A DNA stretch of 64,000 nt from Corynebacterium rhinophilum (GTDB lineage Bacteria > Actinomycetota > Actinomycetes > Mycobacteriales > Mycobacteriaceae), in NCBI RefSeq assembly GCF_030227225.1, contig NZ_JASPHQ010000006.1, positions 1 to 64,000 of the forward strand, given 5' to 3'. The notes below the pieces were generated by a model, which did no database searches, was not told the DNA's origin, and worked only from the letters and a program-made list of their open reading frames with translations. Positions 12,630 to 21,004 of this stretch are shown here, one piece after another (positions within the stretch are counted from its first letter, which is position 1; every line of letters begins with the position of its first letter). Made by a program: the position numbers and the translations under genes.

Positions 12630-14009
12630 GTGGCCACCATTCGTCTACCGCGCATCCGACATGTTCGTGCAACTATCGCTGCAGTCATAGGTGTCGCAGC
12701 GCTATCGCCCCTGACGTCCATCGCTCCTGCCGGAGCAGATGAGCTCCTCGATCCCACCCAGGCCGGTGCGGTTGAAGAAGTTCCAAGCACCGATGCAGAT
12801 GACTCCATTGCCCGCGCCGTATCCAACGTTGATGCTCAGCAGCGGGTAGATCAGCTGCGCCAGCTGCTCGACCAGGCGGAGGAGCAAGCGGCGGCCGCGA
12901 CGGAGCGCATCGCCCAGCTTTCGGCTGATCCTGCGGTTGCGGACGACGCGGCAGAGCTTGACCAAGCTTATGCTGAAAAGCGTGCAGCCGAATCGGCAAT
13001 GGTCGAGCACCGCCGCAACTTAGCCCAGCGGGAGGCTCAAATGAATGCCACCCGCAACTTCGCTGAGGCCTCTTTTGCCCACCAGCAGCAGGCGGTGGAA
13101 GTGACCCAGCAGGGCGACCTTCCAAAGGTACAAAATCAAGATAAAAACCTTGACTTTAGGGTAGGTGCGGATGCGCTTTCCGGCGATACCGTCAAGCCGC
13201 AAGGCTTGAATAAGGACAAGGCTCAAAACTTTACCGACGAGATTGTTCCGGATGAAACTGCGCTTCCTGAGGTGACGCACGATGACGCCGTCGTAGAGGG
13301 GCAGGCGGACGCGGCCACCCCGAAGGCGGAGTTCGGCACCGCACTTAATCAAGGAGCAACGCCGTCTTTTAACACGGTGGACTACGGTACCGGTTCCTCG
13401 GCATCGGATGTTATGGACATCGCAGGCGATCTCGCCGCAGCCGTTGATCAAGACGATATGCGGGCACTGATGGACGGATCTGCAGACCTGTTGGGCATTG
13501 GCAGCCCGAATACGGCGCCATCGGCAAGCACTGATCCTTCCGCCACCGGTCAAGGGCCTGGAGCGCCATCTAACCCTGCTCCGGGCAATAGCAGCCAGAT
13601 TGAGGCGGTGATCGCTCGCGCAGAATCTGTCATCGGAACCCCATACGTGTGGGGCGGTGGCGACAACAATGGCCCAACTGGCGGCCTCCGGGACGGCGGC
13701 ATCGCCGATAGCTTTGGTGACTACGGACGGAGCGGTTTTGATTGTTCTGGATTGACTAAGTACGCGTTCGCCGCGGCCGGCTTGGACCTTCCGCACTACT
13801 CCGGTGCGCAGTACCAAATGGGCAATAAGGTTTCGCGTGACAACTTGCAGCGCGGCGACCTCATCTTCTACGGCGCCGGCGGCAGCCAGCACGTTGCGAT
13901 CTACTTGGGCAATGACCAAATGATTGAGGCCCCGCAGTCTGGCCAGAATGTACAGGTCTCCCCAGTGCGCTGGGCTGGTGCGACTCCGGAGGTCGTGCGC
14001 CTTCTCTAA
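12630..14009 (+). CDS. Secreted NlpC/P60 peptidoglycan hydrolase (RipA-like)
   Basis: The protein (459 aa from GTG 12630) has a signal peptide at about residues 1-37 (ATIAAVIGVAALSPLTSIAP). A coiled-coil region spans about 65-115 (VDQLRQLLDQAEEQAAAATE), then a long low-complexity linker. The C-terminal NlpC/P60 domain (about 325-459) carries the catalytic Cys in GFDCSGLTKYAF and His in GSQHVAIYLG. It should cleave peptide stems (D-iGlu-mDAP bonds) during septation, as RipA-type enzymes do. I chose GTG because AAGGAG sits seven bases upstream and the longer frame lacks a signal sequence. Hairpins or promoters in the preceding 1.7 kb may control it. Confidence 0.9.
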   Translation: MATIRLPRIRHVRATIAAVIGVAALSPLTSIAPAGADELLDPTQAGAVEEVPSTDADDSIARAVSNVDAQQRVDQLRQLLDQAEEQAAAATERIAQLSADPAVADDAAELDQAYAEKRAAESAMVEHRRNLAQREAQMNATRNFAEASFAHQQQAVEVTQQGDLPKVQNQDKNLDFRVGADALSGDTVKPQGLNKDKAQNFTDEIVPDETALPEVTHDDAVVEGQADAATPKAEFGTALNQGATPSFNTVDYGTGSSASDVMDIAGDLAAAVDQDDMRALMDGSADLLGIGSPNTAPSASTDPSATGQGPGAPSNPAPGNSSQIEAVIARAESVIGTPYVWGGGDNNGPTGGLRDGGIADSFGDYGRSGFDCSGLTKYAFAAAGLDLPHYSGAQYQMGNKVSRDNLQRGDLIFYGAGGSQHVAIYLGNDQMIEAPQSGQNVQVSPVRWAGATPEVVRLL

Positions 14010-14028
14010 TTCTCAGCCTTGTGGTTGC

Positions 14029-14034
14029 TACTAT
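14029..14034 (+). promoter_or_regulatory. -10 element, leaderless ferrochelatase start
   Basis: TACTAT lies exactly 7 nt before the ATG at 14042, and no Shine-Dalgarno is present. Confidence 0.55.
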
Positions 14035-14041
14035 TTAGGGC

Positions 14042-15115
14042 ATGACTGACGCACAGCATCCTGCCCAAAATTTCGACGCCCTCCTCGTTCTTTCTTTCGG
14101 TGGCCCGGAAGGAAATGAGGAGGTCGTTCCGTTTTTAGAGAACGTGACGCGGGGCCGCGGAATTCCGCGCGAGCGCTTAGAAGTAGTGGGCGAGCATTAT
14201 TACCACTTTGACGGGGTAAGCCCGATCAACGGCCTGAACCGGGAGATTATCAGTAACGTCGAAGGCGAGCTGAAAAAACGCGGACATAATCTGCCGGTTT
14301 ATTTTGGCAATCGGAACTGGCACCCCTTTGCCACAGCTACCGCAGAGAAGATGGCGGAAGAAGGGATTCGCAGGGTGGCCGTCTTCGCCACCTCCGCTTG
14401 GGGTGGCTACTCGGCGTGCCGGCAATACGATGAAGACATTGCTGCGATGCGGCAACACCTTGCAGATAATGGTCTGCCAGAAATCGAGTTCACCAAGATT
14501 CGACAATTTTATGATCATCCCAAGTTCATCGCGGAGATGGCCGATGCCGTCGCCGAGGCCTGGCGGCGTATACCCGTCGAGAAAACGGGCAGCGCGCGCA
14601 TGCTGTTTACGGCCCACTCGGTGCCGAATGCACACGATAATGTCGGTGGTGCAGACGGGGACAAGAACCTTTATTCCCGGCAAGTAGCCGAAGCCTCCCG
14701 CTTAGTGGCCGAGCGCGTCGGAATTTCGGATTACGACTTGGTGTGGCAATCGCGCTCCGGTAACCCGAAGACGCCGTGGCTGGAGCCGGACATCGTTGAC
14801 CACACCACCGCACTTCATGAAAAAGACGGGGTAGGCGCCGTAGTGGTGTGCCCCATCGGTTTTATCTCCGATCACATGGAGGTCATCTGGGACTTGGACT
14901 CTGAACTGCAAGCTGCCGCCGATGAGATGGGAGTACAGGTCGAGCGCGCCCGTACCGCTGGCCCCTCCCAGCGGTTTGCGGACATGGTCGTGGATCTGGT
15001 GGAAGAACTCGAACAGGGGAAACCGTGGGAGACCAGCGGGAATGTCACCGTACAAGGGTGTACCACCAACGGCGCGCCCTGCGCTGCAGGCTGCTGCGAT
15101 ATTCGCGCCCACTAA
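14042..15115 (+). CDS. hemH: Coproporphyrin III ferrochelatase (HemH/CpfC)
   Basis: The enzyme inserts iron into coproporphyrin III in the Gram-positive haem pathway. The sequence starts [20 protein letters not shown] and contains the metal-site region [12 protein letters not shown] and the [14 protein letters not shown] motif. Its C-terminus [16 protein letters not shown] holds cysteines typical of actinobacterial ferrochelatases that bind a [2Fe-2S] cluster, together with an internal Cys. The 357-aa length is normal. It starts 33 bp after the NlpC/P60 gene but appears to have its own leaderless promoter. Confidence 0.95.
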   Translation: MTDAQHPAQNFDALLVLSFGGPEGNEEVVPFLENVTRGRGIPRERLEVVGEHYYHFDGVSPINGLNREIISNVEGELKKRGHNLPVYFGNRNWHPFATATAEKMAEEGIRRVAVFATSAWGGYSACRQYDEDIAAMRQHLADNGLPEIEFTKIRQFYDHPKFIAEMADAVAEAWRRIPVEKTGSARMLFTAHSVPNAHDNVGGADGDKNLYSRQVAEASRLVAERVGISDYDLVWQSRSGNPKTPWLEPDIVDHTTALHEKDGVGAVVVCPIGFISDHMEVIWDLDSELQAAADEMGVQVERARTAGPSQRFADMVVDLVEELEQGKPWETSGNVTVQGCTTNGAPCAAGCCDIRAH

Positions 15116-15137
15116 AAGTACTCTGGGCGGGCCTGTT

Positions 15138-15911
15138 CTAGCGAGCGAATTCCGCTGCTGAATAAGCCACTGCCGTCATCCGCGCTTGCCGGATATGGCG
15201 CCATAAGCGGAGGAGCTGCGGATCGAGGCTGTGATCGTTGATCCTATCCGTGACGGTTTCGATGATCGCGGCAACGCGGTCCGCGCGAGCAAAGAGTTTC
15301 GCAGCCCGGGGCGGGGTGGCCGGTGGCAGGCCGGGCGTGTCATAAAAATCGCTCAGGGTCCCCACCGTGAGCCGGGGATTAGTCAGCGCGGTGGACTGGT
15401 AGCCGGTGACCGTAATGAGATCGGCGGATTCATCCGTCGCCTTAGTTAACAAGGCATCCGCTTCGCCGGGGCTCAGCCATGCCGGTGAAGGTAGCGGCTG
15501 ATCCTCACGAATCACCTGCCATGCCGTGTGAGCTCGATGGGGATGGGGGACAAGGACGAGCGAAACTTCCGGATCGTTGGTGCGCACAACGATGGCGCCC
15601 GCTGAACTTTGCGCGGCCGCACGGGCAGATTCTGATCCTGCGGGAAGCGCCGGCGCTTCACCCGGGCCAGATAAAATAAGCCGGAGAAGAGGCTCCCCGC
15701 CCGCGCCTGGCTGAGAAGTGAGCTCCTTCGTTTCGGCGCGCAGCAAGGCGAGCAAATCGATGAAGGGAGATTCATCCAAGCATTCGGGGCGCCCGCCCAG
15801 CTCTGTCAGGGCATCGAGCAGCTCATCTGTTGTCTCATGTCCCCACAACCACGCAGCTAGCCAGATGGCAGAGTTTTGGAGAGGGGACCAGACTTCGGCG
15901 CGCATATCCAT
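15138..15911 (-). CDS. Conserved hypothetical protein
   Basis: I do not recognise a family. The 257-aa protein starts MDMRAEVWSPLQNSAIWLAA; a TTG at 15920 would add three residues. It has a helical N-terminus, a central segment with beta-like stretches (AGAIVVRTNDPEVSLVLVPH, then SADLITVTGY) and a helical C-terminus rich in Arg (LLRLWRHIRQARMTAVAYSA). No signal peptide or membrane span is apparent. It sits between ferrochelatase and a divergent DUF3097 gene, an order consistent with other corynebacteria. The promoter overlaps that of the neighbour in the 33 bp between them. Confidence 0.75.
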   Translation of the reverse strand: MDMRAEVWSPLQNSAIWLAAWLWGHETTDELLDALTELGGRPECLDESPFIDLLALLRAETKELTSQPGAGGEPLLRLILSGPGEAPALPAGSESARAAAQSSAGAIVVRTNDPEVSLVLVPHPHRAHTAWQVIREDQPLPSPAWLSPGEADALLTKATDESADLITVTGYQSTALTNPRLTVGTLSDFYDTPGLPPATPPRAAKLFARADRVAAIIETVTDRINDHSLDPQLLRLWRHIRQARMTAVAYSAAEFAR

Positions 15912-15944
15912 GGCGAGCAAGTGTAGTAGATAGACTATCGGGCC

Positions 15945-16784
15945 ATGAGTTTAGATCCTTATGGCGGAGATATTTTTGCTGGGCACCGACGCAGCAAGCC
16001 CACCCAGTACCCAGAAGTGCCCGCAGAACCGGGCATGGTGGTAGAAGTGCGCGGTGATGACTTTGTGGGCGCCGTTTTAGGCGTGGATAAGACCGTCTTT
16101 GGTGAGGTCGTACGGCTAGAAGACCGCCACGGCGTCGAGCGAGTATTTAACCTCATTAAAGGCGGATTCTTGGTAGAAGGTCAGCCGGTAACGCTGACGA
16201 GGTATGTGCCCAAGCAAGCACCCCGCAAATCAAACTCGGGCTCTAGGCGTGTAGAAAACGTAGAGGCCAAGGTGGCAGCGCCATCACGCATTTGGGTCGA
16301 AGGCGTCCACGATGCCGCCATTGTGGAAAAGGTATGGGGGCACGATCTACGCGTAGAAGGCGTGGTCGTGGAATACCTGGAGGGCTTAGACAACCTCGAA
16401 GAAAGGCTCGCTGAATTTCAGCCTGGCCCCGGCCGCCGGGTCGGCGTGCTCGCGGACCACCTGGTCAAAGGGTCGAAAGAAACGCGAATGACCGAGTCTG
16501 TGGGGGAGCACGTTCTAGTCACCGGCCATCCCTTCGTGGATATTTGGGCTGCAGTAAAACCGCAACGGGTAGGCCTGCAAGCATGGCCGGAGGTACCGCG
16601 GGGTGAAGATTGGAAAACCGGAATCTGCCGCCGCGTGGGGTGGTCCGATCCCTCCGATGGGTGGCGCCACGTTTATAACGCGGTCCATTCCTTCAGGGAC
16701 TTAGACTCGAGCCTTATCGGGGCGGTCGAGCGCCTGGTGGATTTTGTGACCACGCCTGAACTGCGCAAATCAGACCTTGTCTAA
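15945..16784 (+). CDS. DUF3097 family protein
   Basis: The 279-aa protein begins MSLDPYGGDIFAGHRRSKPT and carries the conserved GMVVEVRGDDFVGAVLGVDK core, a basic linker (about 85-100) and a C-terminal domain with WVEGVHDAAIVEKVWGHDL and VGVLADHLVKGSKETR. The latter has a Toprim-like feel (acidic and Glu-rich, VEGVHD), but I do not assign a catalytic activity. The family is widespread in Actinobacteria and uncharacterised. TAGACT lies 8 nt before the ATG, so translation is probably leaderless. Confidence 0.85.
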   Translation: MSLDPYGGDIFAGHRRSKPTQYPEVPAEPGMVVEVRGDDFVGAVLGVDKTVFGEVVRLEDRHGVERVFNLIKGGFLVEGQPVTLTRYVPKQAPRKSNSGSRRVENVEAKVAAPSRIWVEGVHDAAIVEKVWGHDLRVEGVVVEYLEGLDNLEERLAEFQPGPGRRVGVLADHLVKGSKETRMTESVGEHVLVTGHPFVDIWAAVKPQRVGLQAWPEVPRGEDWKTGICRRVGWSDPSDGWRHVYNAVHSFRDLDSSLIGAVERLVDFVTTPELRKSDLV

Positions 16785-16810
16785 GCCCCAGTAAGCGACG
16801 CTTTCTCGGC

Positions 16811-17383
16811 TTAGGCTAGATTGGCGCGTTCAATGAGGTTGACCGCCAATTGCCACCCGGCCATCTCGGCGCTCCAGCCCGCGGCTTGCAGCCTTTGGGA
16901 CATCGCCTGTTTGGAAATTCCCAATTCTTCTGCGGCCTCATTTTGATTGAGCCCCGCCCTTACAAGGGAGGTTGCCTCGCGGCCCTCGATGGTGCGCTTA
17001 TTGAGCACGTATCCAATGAGCGCGAAGGCGGCGGCGATATCGCTCGCCTCCGCAGAACGGCCGCGCTTATTGAGCTTGGTGTAGACCTGCCCCATGCGCG
17101 CGGAATTTTTGAGCGCCGCGGTAGCCACGTGGCGCGCGCTTTCTTCGTCTGCCTGGTTGCCAGGGCTGATGCCGATGCCGATGGCCCAGTCGCCATCGGC
17201 AAGCAAGGCCATGACGACCTCACACACTGCGGTGGCGGAGTCGACCACGGCGCAAATATCCTCGACGCCAAGGACGTGAAACTCGCCGACGCCCTCGAGG
17301 GTGGATAGCGCGGCGGCCGAGCGCTGTACGAGCTCAGCGCGGCGCACGGAACGCCCACGGTAGCGGGCATGGACAGCGAGCAC
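16811..17383 (-). CDS. Putative DNA-binding protein with C-terminal HTH
   Basis: This 190-aa protein has an N-terminal alpha/beta domain (VHARYRGRSVRRAELVQRSA, then DWAIGIGISP). A C-terminal helix-turn-helix lies at about residues 143-167 (NQNEAAEELGISKQAMSQRL). The HTH resembles those of sigma-like or MarR-like proteins; no sensor cofactor motif is evident. It is the nearest gene upstream of a TVP38-type membrane protein on the same strand, 29 bp apart. Its role in transcription is inferred from the HTH alone. Confidence 0.75.
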   Translation of the reverse strand: MLAVHARYRGRSVRRAELVQRSAAALSTLEGVGEFHVLGVEDICAVVDSATAVCEVVMALLADGDWAIGIGISPGNQADEESARHVATAALKNSARMGQVYTKLNKRGRSAEASDIAAAFALIGYVLNKRTIEGREATSLVRAGLNQNEAAEELGISKQAMSQRLQAAGWSAEMAGWQLAVNLIERANLA

Positions 17384-17412
17384 GAGGATCCTCCTTTATT
17401 GCGAGCAGTTCG

Positions 17413-18153
17413 TTACAGTCTACCGCTTAACCTTGACTGGACGGGAGTTGGCAGGCGCGAATCGAGCACAAGCCCGCCGATACCGGCGAGGGTAAAGACG
17501 ATAAAGGCAACGATGATCCCGGGGCTGGCCGTGCCAGTAAGCGCATCGCCGAAAAAGACACCGATGACCGTGGTGGGAATCGAGCCGACCAACGTAGCGA
17601 CCGTAAAGTGCGAAACGCTGATGGGGGTAAGCGCGGCGACATAGTTGAGAAGGCTGAAGGGCACTCCCGCCACCATGCGCAGGGAAGCGATGGCCAGCCA
17701 ACCGCGCCGCTCCAGGTGGTTATTGATGGTATAAACCGCGGGATGGGCAAGATGCGGCCTCATCCATTCTCCGAGCAGGCGGCGCACAATCAGCAACGAT
17801 AATACGGCCGAGATGGTGAGCGCGAGCAGCGAGATAGCAAGGCCCTGCCAAGGGCCGAAAAGGATGCCCGCTGCAACCGTCCAGATGGTTCGAGGCAGGG
17901 GAAATTGCGTAAATGTGACATAACCTAGCGTGAAGGCGACCGGAAACCACGCGCCAAGGCGAGCGGCGGCGACTCGCATTTGGGAGAGGTCGGGAATGTC
18001 GAGCCAGATAAAAAGCGCAGCTCCAGCAAGTGCGAGCGCGATGATGAGTATCCAGCGTCGCGGTGACCACGCACGGATTGAGCCCCAAGCTGAGTGGGTG
18101 AGTTGAACGCAGAAGCTACCAAAGCTGCGTATCCAATCCCGGAAAGTGGTCAT
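17413..18153 (-). CDS. TVP38/TMEM64 (DedA-like) membrane protein
   Basis: The 246-aa integral membrane protein has about six hydrophobic segments. It shows the SNARE-associated/VTT-domain signature: FPLPRTIWTVAAGILFGPWQ near residue 85 and a later GVPFSLLNYVAALTPIS. This superfamily has been linked to lipid or undecaprenyl-phosphate flipping; the substrate here is unknown. I start it at ATG 18153 (MTTFRDWIRSFG); the longer frame to 18381 runs into the IS481 end repeats. TACGAT lies 8 nt upstream, so it is probably leaderless. Confidence 0.88.
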   Translation of the reverse strand: MTTFRDWIRSFGSFCVQLTHSAWGSIRAWSPRRWILIIALALAGAALFIWLDIPDLSQMRVAAARLGAWFPVAFTLGYVTFTQFPLPRTIWTVAAGILFGPWQGLAISLLALTISAVLSLLIVRRLLGEWMRPHLAHPAVYTINNHLERRGWLAIASLRMVAGVPFSLLNYVAALTPISVSHFTVATLVGSIPTTVIGVFFGDALTGTASPGIIVAFIVFTLAGIGGLVLDSRLPTPVQSRLSGRL

Positions 18154-18214
18154 GCGTTTGTATCGTAGTCGGCTCGGCCGGGCTGATAGAAAAGAGCTGT
18201 ACTTATAGAAAAAT

Positions 18215-18267
18215 CTCGAGACACCATAGGAACGATGTCTCGAGACTTCACAGCGTGCCCGGAGGGG
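18215..18267 (+). repeat. 53-bp direct repeat, left copy (IS481 right end plus tRNA-Leu tail)
   Basis: The sequence from CTCGAGACACCATAGGAACG through GCGTGCCCGGAGGGG is identical to 19644-19696. The first 32 bp correspond to the 3' end of the IS481 transposase gene and its terminal repeat. The last 21 bp correspond to the 3' end of tRNA-Leu and its flank. The repeat period is 1,429 bp. Confidence 0.9.
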
Positions 18268-18271
18268 TGTC

Positions 18272-18417
18272 TGGTTCCATGACATCGTTCCGCATGTCTC
18301 ATGAGATCGTTCCGGTTCGTCCTGCAAGAATGTCTCACCACATCGATCCGGCAGACAACCCATGGATGAAAAATGCCCCAACTGGGCAAAAAGGAATGTC
18401 TCGAGACATCGTTCCTA
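18272..18417 (+). repeat. Four imperfect ~22-bp repeats at the IS481 left end
   Basis: Units at about 18272-18293, 18294-18315, 18330-18351 and 18396-18417 share the pattern ATGTCTCnnnnnATCGTTCC. The last is the full palindromic form GTCTCGAGAC followed by ATCGTTCC. Reiterated sites at a transposon end usually bind transposase. Confidence 0.65.
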
Positions 18418-18429
18418 CATGCTGGACTG

Positions 18430-19658
18430 GTGGAAAAGAAGACTAAACCCGCCCCCAAAATCATCATTGAAACGATGCTCGCTGCCGGCATGACTCAGAC
18501 TGAAGCAGCTGAACATTTCAACGTCAGCACGCGATGGATTCGAACGCTACACAAACGCTACAAAGAAGGCGGAATAAAAGCCCTAGAACCGCGATCCAAA
18601 CGCCCTCACACCAACCCCAGAGCACTAAATAACAACCTCGTCGACCGGATCCTCCAACTACGCCAGGAGCTCATAAACCGCGGCACAGACGCCGGAGCAC
18701 ACACCATTGGCTGGCACCTCGAACGCGAAGGCATTAACCCCCTGCCAGCACCATCAACAATTCATCGAATACTCGCAAACAACGACCAGGTCACACCACA
18801 ACCCCAGAAGCGTCCTCGCAGCTCATGGATACGTTTTCAATCCGACCAACCCAATGAAACCTGGCAAATGGATTACAGTGATTGGACAATAGCCAGCCAC
18901 AAGCGTGTCGCCATCTTAACCATCCTCGATGACCATTCCCGCTTCATAATTTCCTGCCAAGCCTACGCCCAAGCCACGGTAGGAAACGTCCTCGAAAGCT
19001 TTACCCAAGCAGGTCACACACACGGCTACCCGCAGTCCACTCTCACCGACAATGGGCGAGCTTTTACTACCAACAGCGACCGCACTAAGCCAACCCGAAA
19101 CGGCTTCGAACAACTCCTAGTCGACCTAGGAATAGCTCAGAAAAATGGCAAACCGTACCACCCACAAACACAAGGAAAAGTAGAACGCTTCCACCACACA
19201 CTCAAAGTTGCCCTAGCAAACAAACCAGCAGCTCACAGTATCGAAGAACTCAACGAAGACCTAAAAGAAATCATTGAGTACTACAACTACAAACGCCCAC
19301 ACAGAGCACTACAACGCACCACGCCCGCAGAATCCTACAACGCGCTGCCTAAAGCAAAACCTGCCTTAATTAAAAATTCACATGACTTCCGGCTACGAAC
19401 CGACAAAGTAGGCAAAACGGCAAAACAACACTGCGCTGGCATGGCACACTACGCCGCCTCTACATCGGACGCCGATGGAGCGGATACCCCATCACAATGG
19501 TGTGCATCGACAATCGCATTGACATCAAAATAGCCGCCACTGGGGCACAAATCGCGGCCTACACACTAAACGACGACAAGGTCTACTACAGCCAAAAAGA
19601 CAACAAACTCCACGCCGCCCAGGGCACCACAAAAAAGAAAAGCCTCGAGACACCATAG
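18430..19658 (+). pseudogene. IS481-family transposase, frameshifted near the C-terminus
   Basis: The protein has an N-terminal HTH (MTQTEAAEHFNVSTRWIRTL), a second HTH region (NLVDRILQLRQELINRGTDA) and a DDE integrase core. The core shows Asp in WQMDYSDW, Asp in TLTDNGRAF and Glu in GKVERFHHTL. After VGK at about 19415 one A is missing from an A-run. The native C-terminus (NGKTTLRWHGTLRRLYIGRR and onward) is thus in another frame and would end at TAG 19656-19658, while the uncorrected frame ends at 19533. It may be a recent inactivation or an A-run slip. GTG at 18430 is the likely start. Confidence 0.8.
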
Positions 19659-19696
19659 GAACGATGTCTCGAGACTTCACAGCGTGCCCGGAGGGG
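19644..19696 (+). repeat. 53-bp direct repeat, right copy
   Basis: This is identical to 18215-18267. It spans the end of the transposase gene, the right terminal repeat and the 3' end of tRNA-Leu. Confidence 0.9.
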
Positions 19697-19770
19697 GACT
19701 TGAACCCCCACGTCCGTTAATAGGACACTAGCACCTCAAGCTAGCGCGTCTGCCATTCCGCCACCCGGGC
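19685..19770 (-). tRNA. tRNA-Leu (GAG)
   Basis: The minus strand folds as a type II tRNA. The acceptor GCCCGGG pairs with UCCGGGC (one G-U). The anticodon stem CTAGC/GCTAG encloses the loop TTGAGGT with anticodon GAG. A long variable arm (TGTCCTATTAACGGACG) and the T-arm GGGGGTTCAAGTCCCCC follow. Discriminator A is at 19685 and CCA is not encoded. An IS481 element begins 9 bp beyond the 3' end. Confidence 0.93.
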
Positions 19771-20008
19771 AGGGTGTTTACAACCTCTCGGTTGGGCACC
19801 CCGAAACTTTATCGTGTTCCGCTACCGGAATACAAATCGCCAGGTAAATCCTCATAAACCGCACGATTTCAAGGCGGGGAAATACATCCTTGTAACTTGG
19901 TAGGCCGCAGCGCCTAGATAGGAGCACGGCCTGACACCAGCCGCACGGTTGTGGGGTGAGTGGGAGGGGCATCGACAAGCGCGTGTGATCTGCGGTACAA
20001 AGGGGTAT

Positions 20009-20548
20009 ATGACTTCTTATGCAGATGACACTCGATTCCCCGGACCTGACCCCTACGCTCCGCTGCGCGATCTCCCCAGCTTCGGGCTGTCTTCTACCGA
20101 CTTGGTAGAAGGCGATGAGATCCCAGAAAAGCACCGTGCGCCGGAAAGCGTGTCCCCACAGCTGGCATGGTCCGGACTGCCGGAGGGAACCAAGTCTTTG
20201 GCGGTGACCTGCTTTGACCCAGATGCACCGACTGCCTCCGGTTTCTGGCACTGGGCCGCTTTTAATATCCCCACCGATGTCTCCGAGCTGCCCACCAATG
20301 CCGGCGCGGCAGAGGACCTTGGCATCGACGGTGTTGTTAGCCTGCGCAATGATTCCGGCAACCGTACCCATTTTGGTGCCAACCCACCGGCCGGCCACGC
20401 GCCGCACCGCTACCTCTACGCGGTCCACGCCGTAGACGTAGAAACCCTTGATATCGATCCGGATTCTTCCCCGACCGTCCTCGGCTTCAACCTGCACTTC
20501 CACGCATTGGGCCGGGCAATCCTTTGGGGCTGGTACGAGGCCAAGTAA
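20009..20548 (+). CDS. YbhB/YbcL (PEBP-like) family protein
   Basis: This 179-aa phosphatidylethanolamine-binding-like protein shows SPQLAWSGLPEGTKSLAVTC, the DPDAPTASGFWHWAAFNIP motif and PAGHAPHRYLYAVHAVD, all hallmarks of the family. Mycobacterium tuberculosis has the homologue Rv2140c in the same position next to pyrD. Ligand and function are unknown; the bacterial members bind small anionic ligands. I use ATG 20009 with AAAGGGG just upstream rather than the longer frame. The stop overlaps the next start (TAATG). Confidence 0.92.
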   Translation: MTSYADDTRFPGPDPYAPLRDLPSFGLSSTDLVEGDEIPEKHRAPESVSPQLAWSGLPEGTKSLAVTCFDPDAPTASGFWHWAAFNIPTDVSELPTNAGAAEDLGIDGVVSLRNDSGNRTHFGANPPAGHAPHRYLYAVHAVDVETLDIDPDSSPTVLGFNLHFHALGRAILWGWYEAK

Positions 20549-20940
20549 TGGCGAGTTCCGCTCCTAAAAATCCAGTGATCCCACCCGCAGCGCTGCGGGT
20601 GGGCGGCGCTTTTTTGGTCGTCGCTTTTGTGCTGGTCCTATTCGCCCTCATCTCCGTTTTTAGCGATGGATGGGGCGCACCCTTTGTCTGGACCTACAGC
20701 AACCTCGCGATCATTATCGCTGCGGTGATGGTGGGTGCATTCAGCACGATGAGCAAGGAGCATGCCGGTAGTCGCGCGCAGATTATCGCCCTGGCAGTGG
20801 CGGTGGCCTTGATCATTGCTAGCCGCTTTCTGCCGCAGCACGAACTTCTGATTCAGCAGCAGTATTGGCTGCTCTTTTATGCCGGCATGTCCGCCATCTG
20901 TGCCTTAATTTTGCGGCGCAGCGTCATGGCGACCTCTTAA
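20548..20940 (+). CDS. Small integral membrane protein, hypothetical
   Basis: The 130-aa protein begins MASSAPKNPVIPPAALRVGG and has four hydrophobic segments (about 22-44, 54-72, 82-98 and 106-122), with a basic loop near the second. It is translationally coupled to the PEBP-like gene: its ATG shares the A of the upstream TAA. I do not recognise a family. Confidence 0.75.
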   Translation: MASSAPKNPVIPPAALRVGGAFLVVAFVLVLFALISVFSDGWGAPFVWTYSNLAIIIAAVMVGAFSTMSKEHAGSRAQIIALAVAVALIIASRFLPQHELLIQQQYWLLFYAGMSAICALILRRSVMATS

Positions 20941-20956
20941 GCAGCCCTTCAAACAA

Positions 20957-20988
20957 GCAATGCCACGTGTTTATACACGTGGCATTGT
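20957..20988. terminator. Bidirectional terminator between convergent genes
   Basis: CAATGCCACGTGT and ACACGTGGCATTG form a 13-bp perfect stem with a TTAT loop. It lies between a plus-strand membrane gene and minus-strand pyrD, so it can serve both. Confidence 0.85.
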
Positions 20989-21004
20989 GCTATCTGGTGG
21001 GCTG

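Larger units (their letters stand above)
18268..19675 (+). mobile_element. IS481-family element beside tRNA-Leu
   Basis: The right terminal repeat TAGGAACGATGTCTCGAGAC (19656-19675) is the complement of GTCTCGAGACATCGTTCCTA at 18398-18417. Additional degenerate copies of that motif extend left to about 18268. The element carries one IS481-type transposase gene and lies between two 53-bp direct repeats that include the tRNA-Leu 3' end. Whether the true left end is 18268 or 18397 is not settled. Confidence 0.75.
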
